From: Deltaproteobacteria bacterium
GTDB taxonomy: Bacteria > Myxococcota > Myxococcia > Myxococcales > Anaeromyxobacteraceae
NCBI GenBank assembly: GCA_016214955.1
Contig: JACRMN010000002.1
Coordinates: 124,001 to 188,000, forward strand
Direction: 5' to 3'
Length of the DNA stretch: 64,000 bases
Shown here: positions 52,715 through 59,640 of the stretch, one piece after another
Layout of the letters: each line of letters begins with the position of its first letter
Numbering within the stretch: position 1 is the first letter of the stretch
Made by a program: the position numbers and the translations under genes
The notes under the pieces: generated by a model
What the model saw: the letters and a program-made list of their open reading frames with translations, nothing else
The model's database searches: none
Told to the model about the DNA's origin: nothing

Positions 52715-53586
52715 GTCCCGTCATCCGGTGGCCGAGCACGCTCGTCGTCGAGGTCGCTGAGCGACGGTGCATTCCGTTCTTGGGGGCCGGCGTATCTGCT
52801 GGATGCGAGTCGACCGTTGCGCCGGGTAAGCGGCCAGTGCCATGGAAAGCCTTCCTGGAAGGCGCGCTGCCGCTGCTTCGGAATCCAGCCGACCAGACGG
52901 CTGTCACGGAGCTAATTGGGAAGGAGCAGTACCTAGACGCCGCCCAGGTGGTGGTTGATGAGGCGGATCGCGCCGAGTTCGAGCAGTACATCCGTAGCGA
53001 ATTCATGCTGCCGAAGTACAAGCCCTCGCCCGTTCACGAAATACTGCTTGAGCTCGATCCCAAGATCGTTATCACCACCAACTACGACGACATCTACGAG
53101 CAGTACTGCAAGTCCGGCAAAGCTGAAGAGGGTTACAACGTTTGCAGATACTACGAGTCACACGCCATCAATGACATTCGTTCGGATGTACGGCTGATCC
53201 TGAAGGCACACGGGTGCATTTCGGATCCGAGCAAGGTAGTTCTCAGCCGCTCCCAGTACTTCGACGCGAAGCGATTGCACCACGGGTTCTACGACGTGCT
53301 CGATGCGTTGTTCCTCACGAACACGCTCCTATTTGTCGGGTGTGGGCTCTCCGACCCAGATATCCAACTCGTGCTCGAGAACGCAAACATCTCGGCGCCG
53401 AGCACGCATCCTCACTACGCGCTCGTGCCAGGAGGACGTCATCGCGCGCTCACCGGAGCGATCAGGAAGAGCTACAACATCGAACTGCTCGAGTACCCTA
53501 CACCCGGCGGCGACCACACAGCCCTCATCACCGCGCTGCGTGAGTTGCAGGACGCGGTTGCAGCGGAGCGCGCGACTTCGCCTTAG
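52711..53586 (+). CDS. SIR2-family NAD-processing protein
   Basis: A 291-residue protein starting at a GTG that overlaps the ParA stop. SIR2 motifs are clear: IPFLGAGVSAGCES (residues about 21-34), IVITTNYDDIYEQYCKSG (near 117-134) with the Asn and Asp, LILKAHGCISDPSKVVLSRS with the catalytic His (near 163-182), and LLFVGCGLSDPDIQLVLENA (near 207-226). This is the SIR2_2 type found in phage defence, where infection triggers NAD+ loss and cell death. There is no added sensor domain, so the coupled ParA-like protein may supply the sensing or the control. Function in defence is inferred from family and neighbourhood. Confidence 0.88.
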   Translation: MSPVIRWPSTLVVEVAERRCIPFLGAGVSAGCESTVAPGKRPVPWKAFLEGALPLLRNPADQTAVTELIGKEQYLDAAQVVVDEADRAEFEQYIRSEFMLPKYKPSPVHEILLELDPKIVITTNYDDIYEQYCKSGKAEEGYNVCRYYESHAINDIRSDVRLILKAHGCISDPSKVVLSRSQYFDAKRLHHGFYDVLDALFLTNTLLFVGCGLSDPDIQLVLENANISAPSTHPHYALVPGGRHRALTGAIRKSYNIELLEYPTPGGDHTALITALRELQDAVAAERATSP

Positions 53587-53673
53587 CCAGAGGTACCTCG
53601 CGTAGCGGTTGGCAGGCCAGTCACCGAGAACGCGGATGCGACTGCGAAGGCTCGCTTCCGCGCGACAGCGCGC

Positions 53674-54342
53674 CTACAGCCTCCACCGCCCGGCCTCGAC
53701 GAAGCTGAAGTAGCCGGTGGCGGCGACGACCACATGGTCGCGCGCCAGCACCCCGACCAGCTCTGCGGCGGCTCTCAGACGCTCCGTGAGGTCCACGTCA
53801 TCAGCGCTTGGGGTCGCGTCGCCGCTGCTCGGATGATTGTGGACGAAGACGATACCGTGGGCCGAGGCGCGCAGCGCCTCCCTGAGAACGTCCCTGGGTG
53901 ACACCGGGCACTGGGTGAGCGAGCCCTCTGCGATCCGGGCGGTCTTGATGAGGCGCCCCCGAACGTCCAGGAGGACGACGTGGAATTCCTCGCGCTCGGC
54001 GTGCGCGACGTGGCGCATAAGCTCCCAGACCCTGGCCGGGTCCAGGACGCGGTCGCCGCGTCGCGGCGGGGCCCAGGCCCCACGGCGTCCCAGCTCGAAC
54101 GCCGCTGCGATGGCGGCAGCTCTGACCGGGCCGATCCCGGGGGTGCCCTGCAACTCCTCCGGTGTGCTCCAGGCCATCTGGGCCAGGGTGGTCTTGGCGA
54201 GCAGCTGGTGTGCAGCATCGCGGGTGCTGTTGCTTCCCGAGGCGGGGCCCAGGAGCACGGTGATGAGCTCGTGGTCGGCCAGTGAACGGGGGCCATGGGT
54301 GTGGAGTCGGTCGTAGGCCGAGAGAACGGCGGGGCAAGTCAC
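53674..54342 (-). CDS. radC: Element-borne RadC family protein (intact)
   Basis: A complete 222-residue RadC from a GTG with GGAGG 6 bases upstream; the frame is open further but unlike the family. The helix-hairpin-helix (LQGTPGIGPVRAAAIAAAFE) is followed by the MPN/JAMM motif VHNHPSSGDATPSADDVDL (near 167-185) and the terminal ARDHVVVAATGYFSFVEAGR. The central 90 residues are strikingly similar to the interrupted chromosomal radC (ELGRRGAWAPPRRG and EGSLTQCPVSPRDVLREAL). It may replace the lost host gene. One oddity is an extra Ser in HNHPSSGD. It lies between the SIR2 and recombinase genes. Confidence 0.93.
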   Translation of the reverse strand: MTCPAVLSAYDRLHTHGPRSLADHELITVLLGPASGSNSTRDAAHQLLAKTTLAQMAWSTPEELQGTPGIGPVRAAAIAAAFELGRRGAWAPPRRGDRVLDPARVWELMRHVAHAEREEFHVVLLDVRGRLIKTARIAEGSLTQCPVSPRDVLREALRASAHGIVFVHNHPSSGDATPSADDVDLTERLRAAAELVGVLARDHVVVAATGYFSFVEAGRWRL

Positions 54343-54546
54343 ATCGAACCTCCAGATGCGGGGTGACGGCGGGCAGCTCGGCGAAGCGGGCTGCCCGTCG
54401 GCGCACCGGCGAGCCGCAGGCCGTTGCCAAGCCCGTGCCAGGCCATGCATCCCCGATCTACAGGGATGGGCGAAGCGGGGGGTTGCGTGGCGGCCGGCAG
54501 GCTGTTCCCCGGACGCCTGAACGAGTCATCGCGTCACAACGGAGCC
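54343..54546. other. Gap between element radC and helicase remnant
   Basis: About 200 bases on the far side of the radC start. It should contain the promoter of the element radC; I see no gene and no clear consensus boxes. Confidence 0.4.
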
Positions 54547-54858
54547 CTACGGTCGCCGCGGCACGTTAGCGTCATCGCGGAGGGCTCGCTGCCACCGGGT
54601 GAGTACCTCGTCACCCTCGACGTCGGCCTGGGGCATGACGAGGTGGACCTCCTCGCAGGCCCGGCTGACGGCGATGTGGAGGCGAACGCGCCGCGACGGG
54701 ACGCCGATCGGGGCCTCGACGATGACGATCGCGCGCGCGACCTCGTCATCGGAGAGGAGTGGCAGACCACCTCGCCAAGCGAGCGGCATTTCGTAGGTGC
54801 GCTGGTCGGAGGAGGGGCCTTCCTCAGCTGACCGAGCCCTCATCGATGGCCGGCACAC
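54547..54858 (-). pseudogene. Remnant of a superfamily 1 helicase (C-terminal end)
   Basis: About 100 codons whose last two thirds read LLSDDEVARAIVIVEAPIGV then VRLHIAVSRACEEVHLVMPQ, which resembles helicase motif VI of UvrD/Rep-like proteins (VxVSRAxExxxLV). No upstream helicase domains are present: 18 bases beyond is the end of a recombinase gene. It is probably the leftover of an earlier cargo gene truncated when the recombinase module or radC was joined. Confidence 0.45.
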
Positions 54859-54876
54859 GGCCTGCGACAGCTTCGC

Positions 54877-56103
54877 CTACTGGCTCGGGCTCGAACGGTT
54901 GGTGCGTCTATCGCGGATTCTCAGGGTCAAGCCGGCCCAGTTGCTACGGGCCGCGAGGCTGCCCCCCCCCCGAGGCCGGGGCGTCCTCCTGGCGTCGGTG
55001 CTCGTCGCCGCGCCTAGGCCATTGCCTGCCAGCGCCCGAAGCGCCTCCCGACTCGCCGCCCCGAGATCCGGGACCGCCGCGCGCCCTGAGCGCTTCAGGG
55101 CATCCAGGAAGCCAAAGGCCTCCTCACGCTGCGCCTTCGACCATCGACGAGATGGGCTGAGCGTCGGCAGCGCCTCGAGAGTCTTTCGCTTGAGCCTTAG
55201 GCTTGCCTCCAGGTACTTGTGTGTCGTCTCCAGGCTCTCGTGGCCCATGAACAGCGAGATGGCCGCGAGGCTCATCCCCTCATTCAAAATGTGCATCGCC
55301 GTCGTGTGTCGGATGACGTGCGGGGAGACGCGACGCCCCTGGAGCGAGGGGCACTCCTTCGCCGCAAACTCGGCAGCCGCCGAGAGGCGAAGAGAAACTC
55401 CGGACCTGGTCATCCGGTTCCCGGTGCGGTTGGGGAAGAGCGGAGCGACACCGGAAGCCAGGCTCTCCTCCCATGCCCGCAACATGGCCGCGACCTTGGT
55501 CGGCAGCACCAGGACCCGCTCCTTTCGGCCCTTGCCGTGGACACGGACGTGGGCCAAGCCATCTCGCAGAAGGAAGTCACGTCGATCGATGTTGACCAGT
55601 TCCGTGACGCGGCAGGCCGTGTAGTACGCAGTTGTCAGCAGTGCCCGATCGCGGCGGCCACTCCACGTGGGCCTGTCCGCGGCCCGCAGGACCGCATCCA
55701 TCTCCTCGCGACTCAAGTAGCCGACGAGGCGCTCGTCGAACCTCTTCTGGGGTATCGCGAGCACCTGCTGAACCTGTACCAGCGCCGACGGCACCCTCAC
55801 CCCGACATAGGTGAAGAAGGACTTGATCGCTGCAAGGCGCTGGTTTCGGGTCCGCGGGGCGTTCCCGCGATTCTTCTCCAGGTGCAGCAAGAACCCCAGG
55901 ACCGTCGACGAGCTCCAGTCGGCGAGCTCGAGGGCCGCAAGATCAAGGTTGAGTTCATCGCAACAGTACGCGACGACCAGCTGAAATGTTGTGGAGTAGC
56001 TCTGGACCGTGCTGCGGCTTGCGCCTCGCTCGTGTGGCAGGTGCTCCGTCAGGAACTCCTCGAGGAGCTGCGGAAGAGACGGTACCTGACCCGGGCGCTT
56101 CAT
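54877..56103 (-). CDS. Tyrosine recombinase, third gene of the trio
   Basis: A 408-residue recombinase. The N-terminal SAM-like core-binding domain spans residues about 10-120 (LLEEFLTEHLPHERGASRST). The catalytic domain has TACRVTELVNIDRRDF (Arg near 166), HGKGRKERVLVLP (Lys), PHVIRHTTAMHIL (His-x-x-Arg near 262-267) and FMGHESLETTHKYLEA (His and nucleophile Tyr near 285-295), so all catalytic residues are present. A 60-residue basic tail follows, containing a run of ten C in the DNA (54962-54971). The start ATG overlaps the preceding gene's stop (ATGA). Confidence 0.93.
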   Translation of the reverse strand: MKRPGQVPSLPQLLEEFLTEHLPHERGASRSTVQSYSTTFQLVVAYCCDELNLDLAALELADWSSSTVLGFLLHLEKNRGNAPRTRNQRLAAIKSFFTYVGVRVPSALVQVQQVLAIPQKRFDERLVGYLSREEMDAVLRAADRPTWSGRRDRALLTTAYYTACRVTELVNIDRRDFLLRDGLAHVRVHGKGRKERVLVLPTKVAAMLRAWEESLASGVAPLFPNRTGNRMTRSGVSLRLSAAAEFAAKECPSLQGRRVSPHVIRHTTAMHILNEGMSLAAISLFMGHESLETTHKYLEASLRLKRKTLEALPTLSPSRRWSKAQREEAFGFLDALKRSGRAAVPDLGAASREALRALAGNGLGAATSTDARRTPRPRGGGSLAARSNWAGLTLRIRDRRTNRSSPSQ

Positions 56104-57053
56104 AGGACTGGGCTGTGCGGCCGGATATCGACGAGACGTTCCATGTTCCCTGCCACGAGGTAGTGGAGCTCCGGTACCGCGGTCAGGTACCAGTAGGTGC
56201 TGCCTGGCGAGGTGTGGCCCATGTACGCCGAGAGCGCTGGCATCTCGGCATCGACGTCCTTCCCCGACCGCATCCATGCGAGGAGAACTCGCACCGCGAA
56301 GGTGTGGCGAAGGTCGTGCAGGCGCGGACGAGGGGTCGGGCGCTCCCAAAGTACCGACCCTCGAAGCTGGCGGAACGTCCTGTTGACGAGGCCGTAGTCG
56401 AGCCTCGAGGCGCGGGTCTCGGTGAGAAGGAAGGCTGAAGCTCTGGGGACCGGGTGTCGCAACGTGCGGCGTCGACGATACTCGCGCAGCGCATGCACGG
56501 TTGAGTTGCAGAGTGGGAGTAGCCTTGAGCGGCCGGCCTTGTCCTCTCGAACGAGGAGGGTCCCTGCCTCCAGATCCACATCCCGATCGTCGAGCGCCAG
56601 CGCTTCGCCGATGCGGAGGCCGACTGCATCCAGGAGCCCACACAACGTCTCATAGGTGTGGGGGCGGAGCCCCTTGTTGGGACCCAAGGTAAGAGCAGCG
56701 TTCATCAGGGAGTCGACCTCGGCATCGGAGTACACATACGGGCTACGTCGCCTATGTTGGGGGCCGAGGTACCCCGGGGGGAGAAACGGCGTGCCGGGGC
56801 GCTTCGCGGCGATGCAAGCTAGGACGCGGCGAACGGCCTCGTAGCGCTGAGCAGCGTACCGCGCCGAGCCCTGCGGCGTAGCTCGAGCCCAGTCCACAAC
56901 GGTCTTGAGCGTGACTTCTCTGCACCGCGAGTTGTCGACATATCGCGCGAATCTCAGGACCTCGTCGCGCTCGCCGCGCAACTTGAAGCCAAGCTTCCTG
57001 CGCCAGGAGAAGTGGTCCTCGACCAGAGAAACCAGCGACGCCGACCTACTCAT
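56100..57053 (-). CDS. Tyrosine recombinase, second gene of the trio
   Basis: A 317-residue recombinase. The core-binding domain is at residues about 5-95, and the catalytic domain has VGLRIGEALALDDRDVDL (Arg near 148), EDKAGRSRLLPL (Lys region), RLHDLRHTFAVRVLL (His-x-x-Arg near 243-250) and YMGHTSPGSTYWYLTAVPEL (Tyr near 290). The shorter length and YWYL nucleophile region are typical of the middle gene of RIT-like trios. It overlaps its upstream partner by 8 bases and its downstream partner by 4, so the three proteins are made together. Confidence 0.93.
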   Translation of the reverse strand: MSRSASLVSLVEDHFSWRRKLGFKLRGERDEVLRFARYVDNSRCREVTLKTVVDWARATPQGSARYAAQRYEAVRRVLACIAAKRPGTPFLPPGYLGPQHRRRSPYVYSDAEVDSLMNAALTLGPNKGLRPHTYETLCGLLDAVGLRIGEALALDDRDVDLEAGTLLVREDKAGRSRLLPLCNSTVHALREYRRRRTLRHPVPRASAFLLTETRASRLDYGLVNRTFRQLRGSVLWERPTPRPRLHDLRHTFAVRVLLAWMRSGKDVDAEMPALSAYMGHTSPGSTYWYLTAVPELHYLVAGNMERLVDIRPHSPVL

Positions 57054-58320
57054 GATGAAGCTCCATCCGAGTCCTTGCGGGCCACGGACGGGCTGCGCTC
57101 CTCAACCGCCCTAGATCGACGCGGACGTACCGAGTCGTAGTATCGATGGAGGCGTGCCCCAGCAGGTCGGCGACGCCTTTCAGAGAAACTTTCCGAGCCA
57201 CGAGGTTGGTCGCAAGGCTGTGACGAAGAACGTGTGACCCAAGAGACACATGCCGAATCCCGGCGCGTCTGAATGCCCGCCTAACTATGGCTGACACGCC
57301 CGCTGGCGTGACCCGCTTGTCGAACGGGTGGTTCTCGGCGAGGAAAAGTGCCGCGCAACGTGTGGCACGCCTGTAGCGTCGGACATAGTCCAGAATCGCA
57401 TCCGCTGCTGCCCTGGGAAGAGGAACCACTCGGCCTCGTCGCGACTTGCTCTTGCGGATCCTCAGCGTCGATCCACGCGCATCGAAGTCGTCGAGGTCGA
57501 GTCGAGTGAGGTCCGAGCGCCTGAGGCCTCCCGACGCAAGCACCAGAAGAACCGCGAAGTCGCGCGCCGCGGTCCTCGTCCTCTCCCGAAGAGGCCGCAA
57601 GAGAAGCCGGACCTGCGGCAGAGTCAGGGCCTTCGTCGACCATTGTCGCGAGCGGAGCTTGGGCCCAAGAATGCCTGAACGGGCTGCCGGCGCCGGGCGA
57701 CCGATTGCCTCGAGGTAGCGGCAGAAGCCGCGCAGGACGTTGGCGACGTGCCTAGAATTGGGCACATGGCCAGCTTCGGCAATTGAAAGAATGTAGCGGT
57801 TGATCCGTTCAGTTGTCAGCATCGACCTGTGGAACCTGGCGCTCGGCATCAACGCTACAAGAGCGGGGCGCAGCAGTTTCGCAGCAAGCTTCCTGGTGTC
57901 ATCGGCAGCGCCCCGCACTTCTGCCAGGTACTCATCGTACCTCGCGAGTTCATCGCTGAACGGGGCAACCCGAGCTGGTGGAGCGAGTCCGATCCTCTGC
58001 AGGAAGAGCGCGAAGCTCTTCATCGCGGGCTGCGCATTGGAGTTGGGAGCCTCCGGGAAGGCGCACCCACACGATCGCGGGAAACCCCTTACGAACCTGA
58101 TGAGGCGCCCGAGGACGAGGTCCGTGCGTCTGAGCTTCTGGTGTTCAAGGCACCAGGTAACGTGGCGCGCCACTCGGACGTAGGCGCCTATCGTCTTTAC
58201 AGCGTAGCCCTTTGACTCCAGTTCAAGAGCCCAGTCGCTCAGCGTCTCGGCGTATGGCCCCGATTCGATGTACTCGCGAAGGCCACGGTAGGAGGAGAAG
58301 TATCGGCCAGCAGTCGACAT
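57046..58320 (-). CDS. Tyrosine recombinase, first gene of the trio
   Basis: A 424-residue recombinase when read from the ATG at 58320 (MSTAGRYFSSYRGLREYIES); the frame is open further but unlike the family. An extended N-terminal domain (residues about 1-200, with Cys-containing FPRSCGCAFPEAPN) precedes the catalytic domain: ASGGLRRSDLTRLDLDDF (Arg near 262), RKSKSRRGRVVPLP (Lys), GSHVLRHSLATNLVA (His-x-x-Arg near 365-372) and LLGHASIDTTTRYVRVDL (Tyr near 395). It is the gene nearest the right end of the element and heads the operon. Confidence 0.93.
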   Translation of the reverse strand: MSTAGRYFSSYRGLREYIESGPYAETLSDWALELESKGYAVKTIGAYVRVARHVTWCLEHQKLRRTDLVLGRLIRFVRGFPRSCGCAFPEAPNSNAQPAMKSFALFLQRIGLAPPARVAPFSDELARYDEYLAEVRGAADDTRKLAAKLLRPALVALMPSARFHRSMLTTERINRYILSIAEAGHVPNSRHVANVLRGFCRYLEAIGRPAPAARSGILGPKLRSRQWSTKALTLPQVRLLLRPLRERTRTAARDFAVLLVLASGGLRRSDLTRLDLDDFDARGSTLRIRKSKSRRGRVVPLPRAAADAILDYVRRYRRATRCAALFLAENHPFDKRVTPAGVSAIVRRAFRRAGIRHVSLGSHVLRHSLATNLVARKVSLKGVADLLGHASIDTTTRYVRVDLGRLRSAARPWPARTRMELHHE

Positions 58321-58679
58321 GCGCTGAGCCTGGCATCGGTGCCCAAGAACGCAAATTCTCCGACGTTTGCAGCCGTCGTCAAACGAAGATCTATCGTACG
58401 GTATATCGAACATTGCATCGTATTGGGCCTGAGGAGCGCCTGTTTCGTGAGGCGGCGCTTGTCTGATACGCACTACCGGTCACACGCACCCGGATGGGTG
58501 CAGCGTGCGGCGCCGGCGCCACATGGCTAGCGCCATCAGTCCCAGGAGTCGGGACGGGCGCCCAGCCCCTGTTATGCTGAGTCTGGCGGCGTGTCGTGGT
58601 CCGGTTCGTAGGCATCGCACAGGACGAATGTCGATAACTGGAGGCTCGCCATAATCCCGCTTATGCGCTGCAATCCATA
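58321..58679. other. Right end of the element: recombinase promoter region and terminal repeats
   Basis: About 360 bases without a gene. It should hold the promoter of the recombinase trio; GTACGATAGATCTTCG-like AT-richer sequence lies near 58387-58400 on the minus side. Near the edge are TTATGCGC (58661-58668) and CCATAA (58675-58680), an inverted pair related to words at the left end. Several GC hairpins (near 58505-58530) are also present. Confidence 0.5.
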
Positions 58680-58686
58680 AGCGGCG
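58680..58686. repeat. Right junction repeat (attR core)
   Basis: AGCGGCG, identical to 37429-37435. Downstream the radC coding sequence resumes in frame. Confidence 0.85.
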
Positions 58687-58832
58687 ACCCGGCGCCCTCC
58701 GCCGAGGACGTGGACCTGACCGACAGGCTGCGGGTGGCGGCCGAGATCGTGGGGGTGCTGGCGCGCGACCACGTGATCGTGGCGACGGGCGGGTACTACA
58801 GCTTCGTGGCGGCAGGGAGGTGGAGGAGGTAG
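58683..58832 (+). pseudogene. radC: radC, 3' part, separated from its start by the element
   Basis: Forty-nine codons plus stop: GDPAPSAEDVDLTDRLRVAA and ARDHVIVATGGYYSFVAAGR, the exact continuation of the radC fragment that ends at 37435. It contains the JAMM aspartate (D after HxHPSG). It has no start of its own. Precise excision of 21,251 bp would regenerate one full radC. Confidence 0.95.
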
Positions 58833-58878
58833 GGGAGCGCGTCCCGACCTCGACCGCGACCTGAAACGGAACCGGGGC

Positions 58879-59082
58879 TCACCGCTTCCGCTCGACCTCG
58901 GTGGGGAGGTTCTGCGGGGTGTGAGGCGGCCGGTAACGCGGGCCGGCGAGGCCGCGGGCGATGGCGAGCAGGACGGCGACGAAGGAGATGGAGAACGGGC
59001 GAACGAACAGCAGCAGGGTGCTGCCGAGGCGCTGGAGGAGGCGCGAGGCGAGGCCGCGCCGCGGCGCGGTAGGCGAGGACAT
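58879..59082 (-). CDS. Small single-span membrane protein
   Basis: A 67-residue protein with AGGAG upstream of its ATG. A basic start (MSSPTAPRRGLASRLLQRLG) precedes one hydrophobic segment at residues about 20-45 (LLLFVRPFSISFVAVLLAIA), then a short basic Pro-rich tail (RPPHTPQNLPTEVERKR) that would be cytoplasmic or periplasmic depending on topology. I do not recognise a family. The tail style is seen in small myxobacterial membrane proteins. Confidence 0.6.
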   Translation of the reverse strand: MSSPTAPRRGLASRLLQRLGSTLLLFVRPFSISFVAVLLAIARGLAGPRYRPPHTPQNLPTEVERKR

Positions 59083-59133
59083 GGGGGCTCCTGGGGAGAG
59101 AGGTGGCCTTCGCGAGGGGACGCGGGGCTGCTC

Positions 59134-59430
59134 TCAGCGGAGGAGCGCGCAGTGGGCGAGGAAGCGGGGGGCGGGCGGCGCAGCCACCGGCCGGCAGGCG
59201 GCGGGGCGCTCGATGGAGAGGTGCCGGGAGGCGGGCAGCGCGGAGAGGCGGTGCGCTGCGGGGCGCAGCGCCCGCCGGGCGGGAGCCGGGGCCGCGATCC
59301 GGACACACCGCTCGACGTGCGGCGGCTCGACGGTGGCCGCTGCCGGAGCGGGCGCGGTTGCCAGGGCGAGCGAGACCCCGAGGAGGGCGGTGCGGAGGGC
59401 GTGCGCCAGGCTGCGGGGGAGGAGCGCCAC
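59134..59430 (-). CDS. Possible small secreted protein
   Basis: A 98-residue frame from a GTG that would give a plausible signal peptide (ALRTALLGVSLALATAPAPA) and an Arg/Ala/Pro-rich mature part with three cysteines. The ribosome site is poor and the composition could be a by-chance open frame in GC-rich DNA. It lies between the small membrane protein gene and the hexamer repeat tract. Confidence 0.35.
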   Translation of the reverse strand: MALLPRSLAHALRTALLGVSLALATAPAPAAATVEPPHVERCVRIAAPAPARRALRPAAHRLSALPASRHLSIERPAACRPVAAPPAPRFLAHCALLR

Positions 59431-59490
59431 CTCGACAAGGTAAGCACGGGGAAGGGGCAGTCAAACGAGTGCGGCGCGGTGCCATCCCCG

Positions 59491-59625
<135 letters not shown>

Positions 59626-59640
59626 CAGCCGCGGCGCGCC

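Larger units (their letters stand above)
37436..58686. mobile_element. Trio-recombinase (RIT-like) element of about 21.25 kb inserted in radC
   Basis: The boundaries are set by the split radC frame and the 7-bp direct repeat. The right end carries three overlapping tyrosine recombinase genes reading leftward (57046-58320, 56100-57053, 54877-56103), the mark of recombinase-in-trio elements and GInt-type islands. The radC target recalls Tn554-family transposons, which also use tyrosine recombinases. Cargo: ubiquitin-like cassette, XRE/ImmA pair, type I restriction operon with PD-(D/E)XK and dGTPase genes, nuclease-like/ParA/SIR2 cassette, and a second radC. Composition is visibly less GC-biased than the flanks (many A/T-ending codons in the ubiquitin, ParA and SIR2 genes). 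Typical RIT elements are only a few kb, so this size of cargo is unusual. Confidence 0.92.

Noticed and set aside
37429-58686. tRNA-associated genomic island or prophage
   Set aside because: Neither end touches a tRNA; there are no phage structural genes, and the insertion is precisely within radC.
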